DNA of 48,792 nt from Acidimicrobiales bacterium (GCA_030681555.1 JAUXRW010000064.1:1-48792), one strand, 5' to 3'; shown: positions 1 through 9,928, numbered from the stretch's first letter. Numbers and translations are program-made. The notes: generated by a model from the sequence alone, not told the origin.

Positions 1-1595
<1,595 letters not shown>

Positions 1596-1698
1596 CGGTA
1601 GTTCCTTCTTCCGAACGGGGGCGGGCCAGCCTACGGGGACGCGGTGCACGGCCCCCCATCCCTGCCCCAGCGATGTACGTCTTGTCTTCGCAGTGTGA

Positions 1699-2136
1699 GT
1701 GCAGATACCAATCGCCCAGGTCACGTTCACCGGGGCCGAGCTGCTGCTCGACCCTGGGTCGCCGAGCCGCTCATCGAGGCCGGCATGCGCTCGGGCCCGG
1801 CATCTGATCCGGTCCGGCGTGCCCGAGTCGGTCGCAACGCCACCCGGACGTCTGCGACGCAATCGAGGCTCTTCGGCCGCGAGGGGCCTGCCGGAGTTCA
1901 AGGAGCGCGACGACGCCGTCACGGCCGAGGCCGACCGCATCGAGCCGGTCGTGGAGGAGGCCATGGCCCGCCAGGTGCGCAACGCCCCCGAGCTTCCCGC
2001 CGACCACTCCTCCCCCGCCATCCCGCGCCGGATGGTGGATGCGAGCGGGAACGAGCAGGGGCAGAAGTGGCTGGAGCGCCTCGCCGAGGAGACCGCTTCC
2101 GGCGAGGTCGCCAGCTCGTTCGACGTTGTCGGCTGA
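1699..2136 (+). pseudogene. Possible gene remnant of unknown function
   Basis: The 576 bases between typA and the next clear gene hold one open frame of 145 codons. Only its second half (from about 1890) looks coding, with strong third-position GC and an acidic, helix-prone product ([20 protein letters not shown]). The first half is Arg/Ser-rich and resembles translated noncoding DNA, and no ribosome site precedes the ATG. I do not recognise the family. It could be the surviving 3' part of a decayed gene, a short gene starting further in, or chance in GC-rich DNA. Confidence 0.3.
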
Positions 2137-2156
2137 GAGATCGCCCCGGCGCCGCC

Positions 2157-2162
2157 TAGGAT
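2157..2162 (+). promoter_or_regulatory. Predicted -10 element (TAGGAT), near-leaderless
   Basis: A TANNNT hexamer ends 9 bases before the ATG at 2172. Transcription starting 6-7 bases downstream would leave a leader of only 2-3 bases. No convincing Shine-Dalgarno lies between. It is the loosest member of the leaderless set in this window. Confidence 0.4.
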
Positions 2163-2171
2163 CGCCAGCCG

Positions 2172-3374
2172 ATGCTGAAGCGCGGATCCGACCCCGAAGC
2201 CAAGATCCGTCGTCGCTTCGGCGCCGAGGATCCCTTCTCTGCCCACCCGACGGCGACTGTCGGCCCGCCCCCTGTGCTGGGTGGCTGGTCGGCGATGGCC
2301 TCCTACTTCGACCTCGAACCCGCGCTCGTGGCCGAGATGGCCCGGGCTGCGATGTCCTCCGGTCGGGTGGTGGCCCTCCGCAGCGGCGAGGTGGGCGTCG
2401 GCGCCATGCTGGCCAGCCTGGCCGTGCGCGGCGAAGACGTCCTGCTCGACAACCTGCTGCCGCTCGGCGATGCCGAGATCCGGGTCCACCGCTACACCGT
2501 GGGGAAGCTGGAGCCGATCGCGGTCCATCCGGTGGACGGCGTCGCCCCACTCCTGCGGGCCCTCGCGCTGTGCGCCGCGTCTGCCACCCACGAGAGCTGG
2601 GAGGCGGTGGCCCATGACGGGCGCAACCCGCCGGTCGCCATCGGCTCCGCGCAGAAGCGCGAGCTGCGGTGGCTCCAACCGCCCGCGCCCGATTCTCCTG
2701 ACAGACCGCCGTGGATGACGCCGACCACCCAGGATCCACCCCCCGGCACGAGCGTGGCCGCGTGGCAGGACGAGCTGCGGCGCGGCGCTGCGGCCCCCAT
2801 CGTCGCCGCGCCGGCGGCGGCGCCGTCGACGGTCGCCCCGCCCCGTCCTGCGGCCCCCGCGGACGCCCGCCTCCCCGACCCCGATGCGCCCATCGGCCCC
2901 GCCGTGCGCCCCGGGCCTACGCCGGAGCCTGCGGCGGACCCGGCGCCGATGGCTACCCGCACCGTCGCTGCGAACGCGCCGGAGGCCGCCGACGAAGTCT
3001 CGCAGCGCATCATCGACGCCGTCACCAGTGCGCTGGACCATGCCCTGTCGAACGCGCTCGTCGAGCTGCAGCTCGATCCCACGACGCTCGCCCAGCTGCG
3101 GGACGATCGCATCCCAGAGCAGATCGCGCAGAGCGTGTCCCGCCTCGAGGCGCAGATGGTGCAGGTCGAGGTCGTGAGCCGCCAGGTGCAGGACCTGACC
3201 GCAGCGGTGGACAGCCTGGCCGAGTCGGCCCGCTCCCTGATGCGGCACCAGTGGGACAACGCCCCGCCGCCCAACTTCTGGGTGAAGGTGCAACGAGCCG
3301 ACGACGAGGTGCGTCGGGCCGTCGACGAGCTCACCAGCGAGATCCGGACCCGCCTGGCCCGTCCCGTCCGCTAG
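2172..3374 (+). CDS. Hypothetical protein with Pro/Ala linker and C-terminal coiled coil
   Basis: This is a 400-residue protein I cannot assign to a named family. Residues about 1-190 form a compact domain with the segment [20 protein letters not shown]. About 190-270 is a Pro/Ala-rich linker. About 275-390 is a heptad-rich helical region ([20 protein letters not shown], then [20 protein letters not shown]), likely a coiled coil for oligomerisation. There is no signal peptide or membrane span, so it is probably cytoplasmic. Its stop codon abuts the stop of the opposite-strand membrane gene at 3375. The next plus-strand gene also encodes a coiled coil, so the three may form a functional group; that is inference. 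Confidence 0.75.
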   Translation: MLKRGSDPEAKIRRRFGAEDPFSAHPTATVGPPPVLGGWSAMASYFDLEPALVAEMARAAMSSGRVVALRSGEVGVGAMLASLAVRGEDVLLDNLLPLGDAEIRVHRYTVGKLEPIAVHPVDGVAPLLRALALCAASATHESWEAVAHDGRNPPVAIGSAQKRELRWLQPPAPDSPDRPPWMTPTTQDPPPGTSVAAWQDELRRGAAAPIVAAPAAAPSTVAPPRPAAPADARLPDPDAPIGPAVRPGPTPEPAADPAPMATRTVAANAPEAADEVSQRIIDAVTSALDHALSNALVELQLDPTTLAQLRDDRIPEQIAQSVSRLEAQMVQVEVVSRQVQDLTAAVDSLAESARSLMRHQWDNAPPPNFWVKVQRADDEVRRAVDELTSEIRTRLARPVR

Positions 3375-4373
3375 CTACTCCACCGTTGTGGTGGTGTCGG
3401 GCGGCTGCGTGGTCGGTGTCGGCTGTGTGGTCGACGGCGCCTGCGTGGTGGGCACCGGGCGCGTGGGACGCGGCTGCGTCATCGGCGGGAGAAGCGGCGG
3501 ATTGACCGCCTGGGTGGTCGTCGTCGGCGGCCGCGGCGCCGGCGTGGCGATCCGTCGCGTCGTCGTGGTCGTGGTCGGGGTCGCCCGCCGCGTGGTCGGC
3601 GGTGTCGTCTGGGCCACCGCCGGGGCGGTGGTGTCCGTCGAGGGCGGTGCGGTGATCTCCGGCTCGGGAAGCACGTCCGGGACGCTGAACTCCGGCGCCG
3701 TGGTGGTGGACTCACGCGACTCGAGGGCGGGCAGCTCGCCGCTGTCGGGGTCGTCGGAACGGGGGATGAGCCAGAGGGCAGCGCCGGCTGCCAGGATCAC
3801 CACGCCCGCCCAGCTGAGCAGCCGGCCGTTGCGGCGTCGGGCTCGGGCGTCGTCCTCGACCGCATCGGTGTCGGCGGCGCCGGCCATGGGCGGAGGGCTC
3901 GCGTCATCCATCATGCGGGCCTGCCAGAGCAGCGAGCCGGCCGCCACCACGGCGGCGTCGTCCTCGTCCCCGGTCGTGCCGTACGACGGCCCCTCGGGCC
4001 GGGGCGGCAGCTCGACGCGCAGCTCCGAGACCTCGCCCTCCTCGGAGGGGGCGACGATCGGCACGGCGGGGATGGGCACGGCGGTCAGGGGAGGCTTGCG
4101 GGCGGCCTCCGGGTCGGTCGCGCCCTCGGGTTCGGACCCGTCGGGCGGCTCGCCGAGGACGGGGGCCTCGACCGGGGGCTCGGGGGCAGCTTCCGCGGGC
4201 CGACCGGCGAGCAGCTGCTCCCAGCGAGCTACGTCACCGAGAGTGGCCTCGAGGTGCCCGATGGCATCCCGGACCTCGGGCGGTACCCCCTCCTGCGTCG
4301 ACCGCGTCCGGGCGCGCAGGCGCGTGGACGGGCTGTTCTCGTCAGGACGCGCCTGGGTCGGAGGTGGTTCCAC
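3375..4373 (-). CDS. Single-span membrane protein with Thr/Pro-rich extracytoplasmic stalk
   Basis: The 332-residue protein has an acidic, Pro-rich N-terminal cytoplasmic region with a short helix (VRDAIGHLEATLGDVARWEQ). A basic stop-transfer sequence, ARARRRNGR, precedes one hydrophobic span (LLSWAGVVILAAGAALWLI). The roughly 130-residue C-terminal tail is rich in TTTT, TTPP and TTQ units, typical of a glycosylated or cell-wall-spanning stalk. The topology is N-in/C-out with no sortase signal. The start is GTG 4373, preceded by AAGGAAG with a 7-base spacer; an ATG at 4478 is in frame but has no such site. Its stop touches the convergent gene at 3374. The family is not recognised. Confidence 0.7.
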   Translation of the reverse strand: MEPPPTQARPDENSPSTRLRARTRSTQEGVPPEVRDAIGHLEATLGDVARWEQLLAGRPAEAAPEPPVEAPVLGEPPDGSEPEGATDPEAARKPPLTAVPIPAVPIVAPSEEGEVSELRVELPPRPEGPSYGTTGDEDDAAVVAAGSLLWQARMMDDASPPPMAGAADTDAVEDDARARRRNGRLLSWAGVVILAAGAALWLIPRSDDPDSGELPALESRESTTTAPEFSVPDVLPEPEITAPPSTDTTAPAVAQTTPPTTRRATPTTTTTTRRIATPAPRPPTTTTQAVNPPLLPPMTQPRPTRPVPTTQAPSTTQPTPTTQPPDTTTTVE

Positions 4374-4584
4374 GGGCGAGCTTCCTTGGGATGGCCGGGT
4401 CGGAGGACCCGACCGGGGCCGAACCGGGCTGGTTCGTCCGCTTCGACAGTATTGCGCGGCGGTCGCGCGGAGCGGCATCGTCTCTCGTGACCGTGTGCGC
4501 AGGGCCCGGGCCCGGGTGCCCCACCGGCCCGCCCCGGCGACGTAGCGTGAAGAACCCGGATGCCTCGAGAGCAAGGACGTGCGG
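4374..4584. other. Divergent intergenic region
   Basis: These 211 bases separate the divergent membrane-protein and coiled-coil genes. A plausible plus-strand -10 (TAGCGT, 4543-4548) lies about 37 bases before the chosen ATG. A ribosome site, AAGGA, sits 7 bases before ATG 4585. No palindrome or RNA gene was seen. Confidence 0.4.
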
Positions 4585-5889
4585 ATGCGGTTCGACAGCC
4601 AAGCACCCTCCGGAGACGAGCCCTCCGCCCCGACCGACGGGCCCGACGACCCCGCTGAGCGGCGGCGCCGGCGCACCACCCGCGCCTGGTCCGCACCGTT
4701 GCCGCCTTCGGACCGCCTCGCAGCGGATCCCCGTGCCGCGGACCCGGCATGGGGTCGGTCGCGCCAGGCCGGAGCCCCGGGTGGTCCACCGCCCGCGCCG
4801 CCCCGACCGGGGCCCACGGATCCCGGCACCCGCCTCCGCGAGGCCGCCGGGCGGTCGCGGCGCACGCCCGTGATCCCGCCGCTCGATCCGCCCGCCATCC
4901 CGCCGCCTCCTGCCGGTCCCGTCCCCGCGCTCCTCACCGAGGTGCGGGCCGAGCTGGCCCAGCTCCGGAAGCTCGTAGGCGGGCAGGGCGACGCTCCGGG
5001 GTCGCCTGCCATCACCGGCCCGGAGCTCGCGGCCACCATCGAGGCGCTGGGCACCACGTTGGGCACGGGCATGGCGAGCCTCCTCAGTGACCACCGGGCG
5101 TTGCTCGCCCGCGATGTCGAGGCGGCCGCCGATCGCATCCTCGAGGAGGTCGGTCAGCGGCTACGCACGACGGGCACCCAGACGGTCGACGCCGTCGAGG
5201 AGCGGATCCGCCACGTCTCCACGAAGGCCATGACCGACCTCAGCGAGCAGCTGGAGCTGCGCCTCGACCAGATCCAAGCCGAGGTCACGGGACTCCGGGC
5301 CGTCATGCTCGAGATCCCCGACCAGACCGTGGTGAGCGCCCGCCTCGATCAGCTGGCCGAGGCGATCACCAGTGCCCGCGCGCGCGAGGCACGCGTGTCG
5401 CCGGCCGTCACGGCCGCCATCGGCAAGGCCCTGGCGGGACCCATCGCCCAGCTCGAGACCGCGATCTCGGCGGTCGGCGATGCCGTGCACGAGCTCCTCG
5501 ACGAGCGGCTGCCGGAGGACCTGCCCGATGCGGCGGCCCTCGACGCGCTCACGACCGAGATGACGGCCCTTCGCCGTCGGATCACGCTGCGCACCGACGA
5601 GGGCACGGCGGTGATCGACGACGAGCACGGCGACGTGGGCGAGGACGAGCCGGACTGGGCGGACGACGACGGCTGGATCGAGGCCACGCCCCTCACCGCC
5701 CCGCGCAAGCCGGCCGCCCGCAAGGCGCCGGCCGTGCGTAAGGCTCCGACCAAGGCGGGAGCGGTGCGGGGCACCCGGGCGGCGGCGGCCGGTTCGTCGA
5801 CCAAGGCCACCAAGGCGGCGAAGGCCGGCAAGGCGACGACGACGGTCATGAGGGCCGTCCCCGTCAAGCGGACCCCGCGCGCCCGGTAG
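4585..5889 (+). CDS. Coiled-coil protein with basic Lys/Ala/Arg tail (nucleoid- or polymer-binding candidate)
   Basis: The product is about 434 residues. The first 120 are charged and Pro-rich. Residues about 115-330 are helical with heptads (VRAELAQLRKLV, LSEQLELRLDQIQAEVTGLR), a probable long coiled coil. A short acidic stretch (DEHGDVGEDEPDWADDD) follows. The last 65 residues are a disordered basic tail with repeated KAP/KPAARK and TKATKAAKAGKA units, resembling histone H1-like tails of actinobacterial nucleoid proteins. ATG 4585 was preferred over GTG 4579 because AAGGA is 7 bases upstream of the ATG but only one base from the GTG. No membrane span or signal is seen. DNA or polyphosphate binding by the tail is inference. 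Confidence 0.72.
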   Translation: MRFDSQAPSGDEPSAPTDGPDDPAERRRRRTTRAWSAPLPPSDRLAADPRAADPAWGRSRQAGAPGGPPPAPPRPGPTDPGTRLREAAGRSRRTPVIPPLDPPAIPPPPAGPVPALLTEVRAELAQLRKLVGGQGDAPGSPAITGPELAATIEALGTTLGTGMASLLSDHRALLARDVEAAADRILEEVGQRLRTTGTQTVDAVEERIRHVSTKAMTDLSEQLELRLDQIQAEVTGLRAVMLEIPDQTVVSARLDQLAEAITSARAREARVSPAVTAAIGKALAGPIAQLETAISAVGDAVHELLDERLPEDLPDAAALDALTTEMTALRRRITLRTDEGTAVIDDEHGDVGEDEPDWADDDGWIEATPLTAPRKPAARKAPAVRKAPTKAGAVRGTRAAAAGSSTKATKAAKAGKATTTVMRAVPVKRTPRAR

Positions 5890-5892
5890 GGC

Positions 5893-6435
5893 TCAGCGCG
5901 GGGTCGCCTCCCAGCGGGCCAGCACCCACAAGAGCCCAGTGAGGGACAGGCCGTCGCCCACCTCGCCCCGAGCGATGAACGCGCGCACGTCCTGCAGCGA
6001 GCGCCACTCGATCCGCTCGCTCTCGGCGGCGTCGACCGGGTCACCTACGTGCGAGGCCGACCGGGCCCGATAGAGGTGGAACCGCTGGTCACAGCTCCCG
6101 TTCATCGGCGCGTAGGTGACGAGGTGCTCCAGGGGCCCGGGGCGCCATCCCGTCTCCTCCAGCGTCTCGCGCTCGGCAGCCGCGGCAGCCGTCTCGCCCC
6201 GGTCCAGTGCCCCCGCCGGGATCTCCCACCCCCACGTGTCCGTGATGAACCGGTGCCGCCACAGCAGCAGCACGCCCCGATCCGGGTCGGTCACGACCGT
6301 GCCCGCGGCATCGTTCGGGAAGCGGGCGACGTGGTGCTCGAACCGAGGCCCGCCCGGCACCTCGACGTCGACGAGGACGAGCCCCACCCACGGCGATTCG
6401 TAGATCGTCCGCTCTCCGTGGACGGTCCAGCGCAC
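5893..6435 (-). CDS. Nudix hydrolase, probably ADP-ribose pyrophosphatase-like
   Basis: Nudix enzymes hydrolyse nucleoside diphosphates linked to another moiety, using Mg2+ or Mn2+. The complete Nudix box is present: GALDRGETAAAAAERETLEE followed by TGW, with the catalytic REx2EE core. The preceding strand WGWEIPAG is typical of the ADP-ribose pyrophosphatase/NudF-like subgroup. The length of 180 residues fits. GTG 6435 was chosen because the sequence before it does not look coding and would overlap the divergent gene, and because TACGCT lies 6 bases upstream, indicating a leaderless message. The exact substrate cannot be read from sequence. The gene is convergent with the coiled-coil gene, three bases away. 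Confidence 0.88.
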   Translation of the reverse strand: MRWTVHGERTIYESPWVGLVLVDVEVPGGPRFEHHVARFPNDAAGTVVTDPDRGVLLLWRHRFITDTWGWEIPAGALDRGETAAAAAERETLEETGWRPGPLEHLVTYAPMNGSCDQRFHLYRARSASHVGDPVDAAESERIEWRSLQDVRAFIARGEVGDGLSLTGLLWVLARWEATPR

Positions 6436-6441
6436 CGGGGC

Positions 6442-6447
6442 AGCGTA
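6442..6447 (-). promoter_or_regulatory. Predicted leaderless -10 (TACGCT) of Nudix gene
   Basis: TACGCT on the minus strand is separated by 6 bases from the GTG at 6435, so the transcript should begin at or next to the start codon. No Shine-Dalgarno is present. Confidence 0.5.
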
Positions 6448-6524
6448 GGCGTCGGACGGCTTCCGGTTCGTCCCTTGTGTCCACAGCGGGAGGAACCCCA
6501 CCTGACGCGTGGAACCTCTCCCCC

Positions 6525-6905
6525 ATGACCACCGCACACGTCGCCGTCCGTCCCGGACCCCTCGCCCGCTTCCACGATGCCGTGGCCATCAAGGACGAGG
6601 ACCTCGCCCGCCTCCGGTGGGTCGCCGTCGTCGCCCTCGTCGCCCTGAACATCGCCGATCTCGCCCTCACCCGCAAGCTCCTCGGGATGGGCGGCATGGA
6701 GGCCAACCCGATCATGGCGCCCTTCATCCACGGGTGGTCGGGCGTCGTCATCAAGCTCGTGCTGCCGGTGGCCATCGGGTACCGCCACCTCCGCGTCCCG
6801 GTCAACCGCGGCCTGGTCCTCGGTCTCTGCTGGATGTGCGTGCTGTACCTCGGCGTGGTGACCTGGAACAGCCACCTCCTGGCCAACCCGCAGCTGCTCG
6901 GCTGA
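6525..6905 (+). CDS. DUF5658-like small membrane protein
   Basis: This 126-residue protein has about three hydrophobic helices: WVAVVALVALNIADLALT, the segment around VVIKLVLPVAIGY, and LVLGLCWMCVLYLGVVTW. The pattern N-x2-DL-x2-T followed by GGMEANPIMAPFI is the signature I associate with DUF5658 proteins, whose function is unknown. ATG 6525 is used; the frame stays open upstream to 6477 but the extra sequence overlaps nothing conserved. The protein should reside in the cytoplasmic membrane. It is divergent from the Nudix gene, with 89 bases between the two starts. Confidence 0.75.
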   Translation: MTTAHVAVRPGPLARFHDAVAIKDEDLARLRWVAVVALVALNIADLALTRKLLGMGGMEANPIMAPFIHGWSGVVIKLVLPVAIGYRHLRVPVNRGLVLGLCWMCVLYLGVVTWNSHLLANPQLLG

Positions 6906-7069
6906 TCGCGGCTCGTCGGGTCGGGCACCATGACCGCATGCCCGATCGCACCGAGACCGACGATGGCAGGAGCTGCCGGACCTCTTCCTGTCCGGAGGGG
7001 CCGTCCACCTCGACACGGTCACGGGGCGCGCTGCCGGCAGGATCCGGCGCACGCTCCGCGCTGCGTCGC

Positions 7070-7075
7070 TAGCCT
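7070..7075 (+). promoter_or_regulatory. Predicted leaderless -10 (TAGCCT) of zinc-ribbon gene
   Basis: TAGCCT ends 7 bases before the ATG at 7083, with no Shine-Dalgarno between. It lies in the 177-base gap after the DUF5658-like gene, in which nothing else was seen. Confidence 0.5.
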
Positions 7076-7082
7076 CCGGCCC

Positions 7083-7250
7083 ATGTCGGTGGCGGCCTGC
7101 CCCTTCACCAACTGCCCCGGTCACATCGTGCTCGAGGGCCGCGACCCTGCGACCGACGAGCGCCTCGGGGTCTGCGATTCGTGCGGTGAGACCATGCGCC
7201 TGCGCAAGGGCCGCTGGATGAGTCGCGACGAGCCCTACCTCGACGCGTAG
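7083..7250 (+). CDS. Zinc-ribbon miniprotein (55 aa)
   Basis: The short product contains CPFTNCPGH and, about 25 residues later, CDSCGE. Two CxnC pairs of this kind typically form a zinc ribbon. The rest is charged (MRLRKGRWMSRDEPYLDA). No membrane segment is present. ATG 7083 is supported by the TAGCCT -10 seven bases upstream, and the sequence before it has no coding character. The role is unknown; small zinc ribbons often bind RNA, DNA or proteins, but nothing here decides which. Confidence 0.65.
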   Translation: MSVAACPFTNCPGHIVLEGRDPATDERLGVCDSCGETMRLRKGRWMSRDEPYLDA

Positions 7251-7288
7251 CCGGGCCGCCCGGGCGCGGCGCGCCAAGAACGGCGGAT

Positions 7289-7316
7289 CGCCACCGCCGC
7301 CCGGGCGGCGGTGGCG
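7289..7316. terminator. 28-bp perfect palindrome between convergent genes
   Basis: A perfect self-complementary sequence of 14 bases per arm (CGCCACCGCCGCCC and its complement) lies between the zinc-ribbon gene and the convergent surface-protein gene. It has no U-tract, as is common in high-GC actinobacteria, and probably stops transcription from both sides. Confidence 0.6.
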
Positions 7317-7326
7317 TCAGCAGTGG

Positions 7327-9330
7327 CTACCGCCGGCGGCGACGGCCGGGGCCGGTGGCCAGCTGCATGCCTCGGCCGGTCACCACCATGCCCAGCCCCA
7401 CCAGGCCCATGGCCACGCTCATCATCACGCGGGTGTTGGCCGCGCCGGTGTCGGCCAGCGGGGCGCTTCTCCGAGCGTTGGTCGGCGTGACCGCAGCGCG
7501 CGTGGTCGACGAGGGCGAGGGGTTGGAGCTGGACGTCGTGGCGTCTGCGGCGGTGCTCGAGGTGGTGGCCGCCGCCGTGGTCGATGTCGTCGGGTCGGGC
7601 GTGCTGCTCGACGTGGTCGCGGAGCTCGACGTGGTCACGGCCGCCGTGGTCGACGTTGTCGAAGCCGCGGTGGTCGACGTGGTCGTGGCCGCGGTCGTGC
7701 TGGTGGTGGTCGGGGGCGGCGGCACCTGGTTCACGAAGAACGCCAGGTTGGAGTAATAGCTGTTGCCGGGGATCTCGGCGGGGGCCTCGCCCTGGCCGCC
7801 GCGGATGATGACCACCCGACCCAGGTCACCGTCACCGGTGGTGTCGGGGGCGTCGGCGGCGTAGGTGAAGGCCAGGGCCGCTTCGCTGGGCGGTGCGATG
7901 GCCGAGCCGCAGGTCCACTCGTTGTTCCCGGGGATGGCCGGGTACACGCTGGGCGCCGGGTCGAAGGCCGGGGCCAGGGTGCACGGCGTGCCGCCGTAGG
8001 CCGCCTCCTCCACGTAGTCGGGGAGGGACAGGTACAGCGTGCCGAGGATGTCGTTCGGCAGACCCGTGCGGTTCGGGTTCGGGACGGCCAGGCCACCGGA
8101 GTTGCCGGTGACCTGGGTGCTCTCGACGACGAGGTCAGCGGTCTCCAGGACGCGGCCCGAGAGGACCTCGGCCAGGGAGCCGCCGAAGACGACCATCTCG
8201 GCCGTGACCGGGTTGGGAGCGTCCGGCTCGATCTCGACCGGGATCACCCGGACCACGGTCTCGTCTGCGCCCACCGCTCCGACGGGGCAGAGGACGACGG
8301 GGGTGTCCGGGTCGGTGGTGCCGTCGACCGAGATGGTGCAGCCGGCCGGCAGTCCCCGCTCCGAGTCGGGGGTGACGCCCGGTCCGAGGCGGGCGGCCAG
8401 CGTGATCGCCGGTCGGTCGACATCGGGCGTGTACTCGAGCGACAGGGCGTTCTCGGTGTTCGGCTGCAGGTCGTCTCCGCTGAGCGAGCCCGACGTGTCG
8501 AAGTCGATCGTGGCGACGCTGGCGGTGTTCGGGCCGCAGTGGACCTTGCCGACCTGCAGGTCGATCAGCGGATCGGCGCCGACCGCGCCGAGGACCCGCA
8601 CATGGAGGGCCGTGACGTCGATCTCGCCGGGCTCGGTGGGGACCTGCTCGTTGGCGATGATCGACACGATCGGCGACAGGAAGGCCAGGCCCTCCGGCAG
8701 CACGTTCGAGTTGGGCGCAGGGACGGGGATCGCGATCGGGAACACCGTGGGCCCGAGCAGGCCGGCCATCTCAAGAGCGGCGTTGACGAGGTGGACCTCG
8801 CTGGTCAGGTTGCCGTTGGCATCAGCCGTGCACTCTGCGTACACCGCGTCCGCCCGGAGGCGCAGCAGGCCCTGGGGGAGGAGGTCGATGACCAGGCCGT
8901 TCCCGCCGGGCGGGTCGTCCACCAGGCAGACCTCCGGGTCGACCGTGACGGTGATCTGACCGCCCGGACCGACGAGCCCGGCGCAGGCGGCGGATCGGCC
9001 GTCGTCGCTCACGGCTGCGTCCTGGGCGATGACGCCGACGGACAAGATGTCGACGAGCTCGAGGTCGACGATGTCCCCGATGGTGGGTCCGGTGACCTGC
9101 GGGTCCATCGTCGTGTCAGCGACGCGGGGTTCCGGCGCGAGCAGGTCGCCGCCCGCCAGCTGCAGCTGCAGCCCCTGAGCCGTGGCCCGAGCGCTGTACA
9201 CCGTCTCGGTGGCGCTCGAGGCCGGGCTGGGGGTCAGGCCCAGGACCAAGGATAAGGCCACGAGGGTGGCACCGGCGATCGTCATCAGTCGCGACCAGCT
9301 GGACTTCGTCAATGCCACTCCTTGGGTCAC
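7327..9330 (-). CDS. Secreted cell-wall protein with Thr-rich stalk and LADTG sortase-type signal
   Basis: The 667-residue product has a signal peptide (SSWSRLMTIAGATLVALSLV, then a cleavage region near SPASSA). A beta-rich ectodomain of about 500 residues with several Cys follows, then a Thr/Ser/Ala stalk of TTSTTAA-type units (about residues 540-605). The C terminus is tripartite: LADTG, a hydrophobic helix (MMSVAMGLVGLGMVV) and a terminal RRRRR. That is the layout of a sortase substrate, with Ala replacing Pro of LPxTG. Ectodomain style resembles actinobacterial choice-of-anchor surface proteins; this is a weak match. GTG 9330 has GAGGA 8 bases upstream; TTG 9312, with AAGGAG 5 bases upstream, is an equally good start. 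No sortase gene is in the window. Confidence 0.82.
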   Translation of the reverse strand: MTQGVALTKSSWSRLMTIAGATLVALSLVLGLTPSPASSATETVYSARATAQGLQLQLAGGDLLAPEPRVADTTMDPQVTGPTIGDIVDLELVDILSVGVIAQDAAVSDDGRSAACAGLVGPGGQITVTVDPEVCLVDDPPGGNGLVIDLLPQGLLRLRADAVYAECTADANGNLTSEVHLVNAALEMAGLLGPTVFPIAIPVPAPNSNVLPEGLAFLSPIVSIIANEQVPTEPGEIDVTALHVRVLGAVGADPLIDLQVGKVHCGPNTASVATIDFDTSGSLSGDDLQPNTENALSLEYTPDVDRPAITLAARLGPGVTPDSERGLPAGCTISVDGTTDPDTPVVLCPVGAVGADETVVRVIPVEIEPDAPNPVTAEMVVFGGSLAEVLSGRVLETADLVVESTQVTGNSGGLAVPNPNRTGLPNDILGTLYLSLPDYVEEAAYGGTPCTLAPAFDPAPSVYPAIPGNNEWTCGSAIAPPSEAALAFTYAADAPDTTGDGDLGRVVIIRGGQGEAPAEIPGNSYYSNLAFFVNQVPPPPTTTSTTAATTTSTTAASTTSTTAAVTTSSSATTSSSTPDPTTSTTAAATTSSTAADATTSSSNPSPSSTTRAAVTPTNARRSAPLADTGAANTRVMMSVAMGLVGLGMVVTGRGMQLATGPGRRRRR
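7500..7716. repeat. Degenerate tandem repeat encoding the Thr/Ser/Ala stalk
   Basis: Units built on GTGGTCGACGT and close variants recur across this stretch on the plus strand. On the coding strand they give TTS, TTAA and SS units. Such tracts are prone to length change by slippage. Confidence 0.6.
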
Positions 9331-9387
9331 CCATCGGGTCCTCGCAGGCCCGCCGGGAGGCGGACCGCTTGCTGCCTAGCAGAGGTG

Positions 9388-9409
9388 GCGCAAACCGTAC
9401 CATTTGCGC
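9388..9409. promoter_or_regulatory. Inverted repeat GCGCAAA-N8-TTTGCGC upstream of surface-protein gene
   Basis: Two perfect 7-base arms are separated by 8 bases, centred about 68 bases upstream of the surface-protein start. The dimension suits a dimeric repressor or activator. No regulator is encoded next to it, so the factor is unknown. Confidence 0.4.
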
Positions 9410-9454
9410 GTTTCCCAATACACCACCCTCGTGAGGGGCACCTATCGCGGTGTC

Positions 9455-9865
9455 CTACCCCCGACCGCGGACGATGAAGGGCAGCGTCCAGTCGGCGTCG
9501 GTCTCGCCGTTCACCGTGAGGCGCCACTCGTACGATCCCGGCGCCAGCGGGAGGGCGGCGATCCCGGCGGCGATGGGCGCGGAGAGCGAGGCGCCCTGGG
9601 GGTGCCCCGGGGGCCGGCCCACCTCGAGCTGGCCCTCGACCCGCAGCTCGGCGCCGTCCGGCAGGACGGTGGCCTGCCCGTCGCTGTCGAGCAGCTGCAG
9701 CATGAACTCCAGCGGTCGGTTGGCGAGGTCCCACGGGACCTCGAAGATCATCCCGATGGCGCTGGCCGCCGGATCGGGGCCGGTGAAGCGCCACCCCGCG
9801 CCGAGGACGTGGAGCTTCCCCTCGGAGACCTGGGCGGCGTCGGCCAGCAGCATCGTCACCTTCAT
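9455..9865 (-). CDS. DUF6941-like hypothetical protein
   Basis: The 136-residue protein begins MKVTMLLADAAQVSEGKLHV and then LGAGW, an N-terminal pattern I associate with DUF6941 proteins, which have no known function. The remainder is beta-rich and ends in SYEWRLTVNGE and WTLPFIVR, suggesting a small beta-sandwich. No signal or membrane segment is present. ATG 9865 is chosen because conserved sequence starts there and TAGCGT lies 7 bases upstream, giving a leaderless mRNA. It follows the tRNA-Leu gene on the same strand but is separated from it by a strong hairpin. Confidence 0.7.
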   Translation of the reverse strand: MKVTMLLADAAQVSEGKLHVLGAGWRFTGPDPAASAIGMIFEVPWDLANRPLEFMLQLLDSDGQATVLPDGAELRVEGQLEVGRPPGHPQGASLSAPIAAGIAALPLAPGSYEWRLTVNGETDADWTLPFIVRGRG

Positions 9866-9872
9866 CTGGGCG

Positions 9873-9878
9873 ACGCTA
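9873..9878 (-). promoter_or_regulatory. Predicted leaderless -10 (TAGCGT) of DUF6941-like gene
   Basis: The hexamer ends 7 bases before ATG 9865 on the minus strand. There is no ribosome-binding site between. Confidence 0.5.
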
Positions 9879-9890
9879 CCCGCACCGCGC

Positions 9891-9919
9891 GCAACGGCCC
9901 CCGCCCGGGGGGCCGTTGC
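9891..9919 (-). terminator. GC-rich hairpin after tRNA-Leu
   Basis: An inverted repeat with arms beginning GCAACGGCCCC and its complement forms a stem of at least 11 base pairs with a very short loop. It starts 10 bases beyond the tRNA 3' end. It lacks a U-tract but its position fits tRNA transcript termination or processing. Confidence 0.6.
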
Positions 9920-9928
9920 GTGCAAGGG

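Noticed and set aside
4374-5138. N-terminal extension of the stalk membrane protein up to 5138
   Set aside because: The extension lacks coding character and overlaps the coiled-coil gene; GTG 4373 has a good ribosome site.
7500-7716. CRISPR-like or intergenic tandem array
   Set aside because: Units are short, degenerate, in multiples of codons and encode a Thr/Ser/Ala stalk; there are no spacers.
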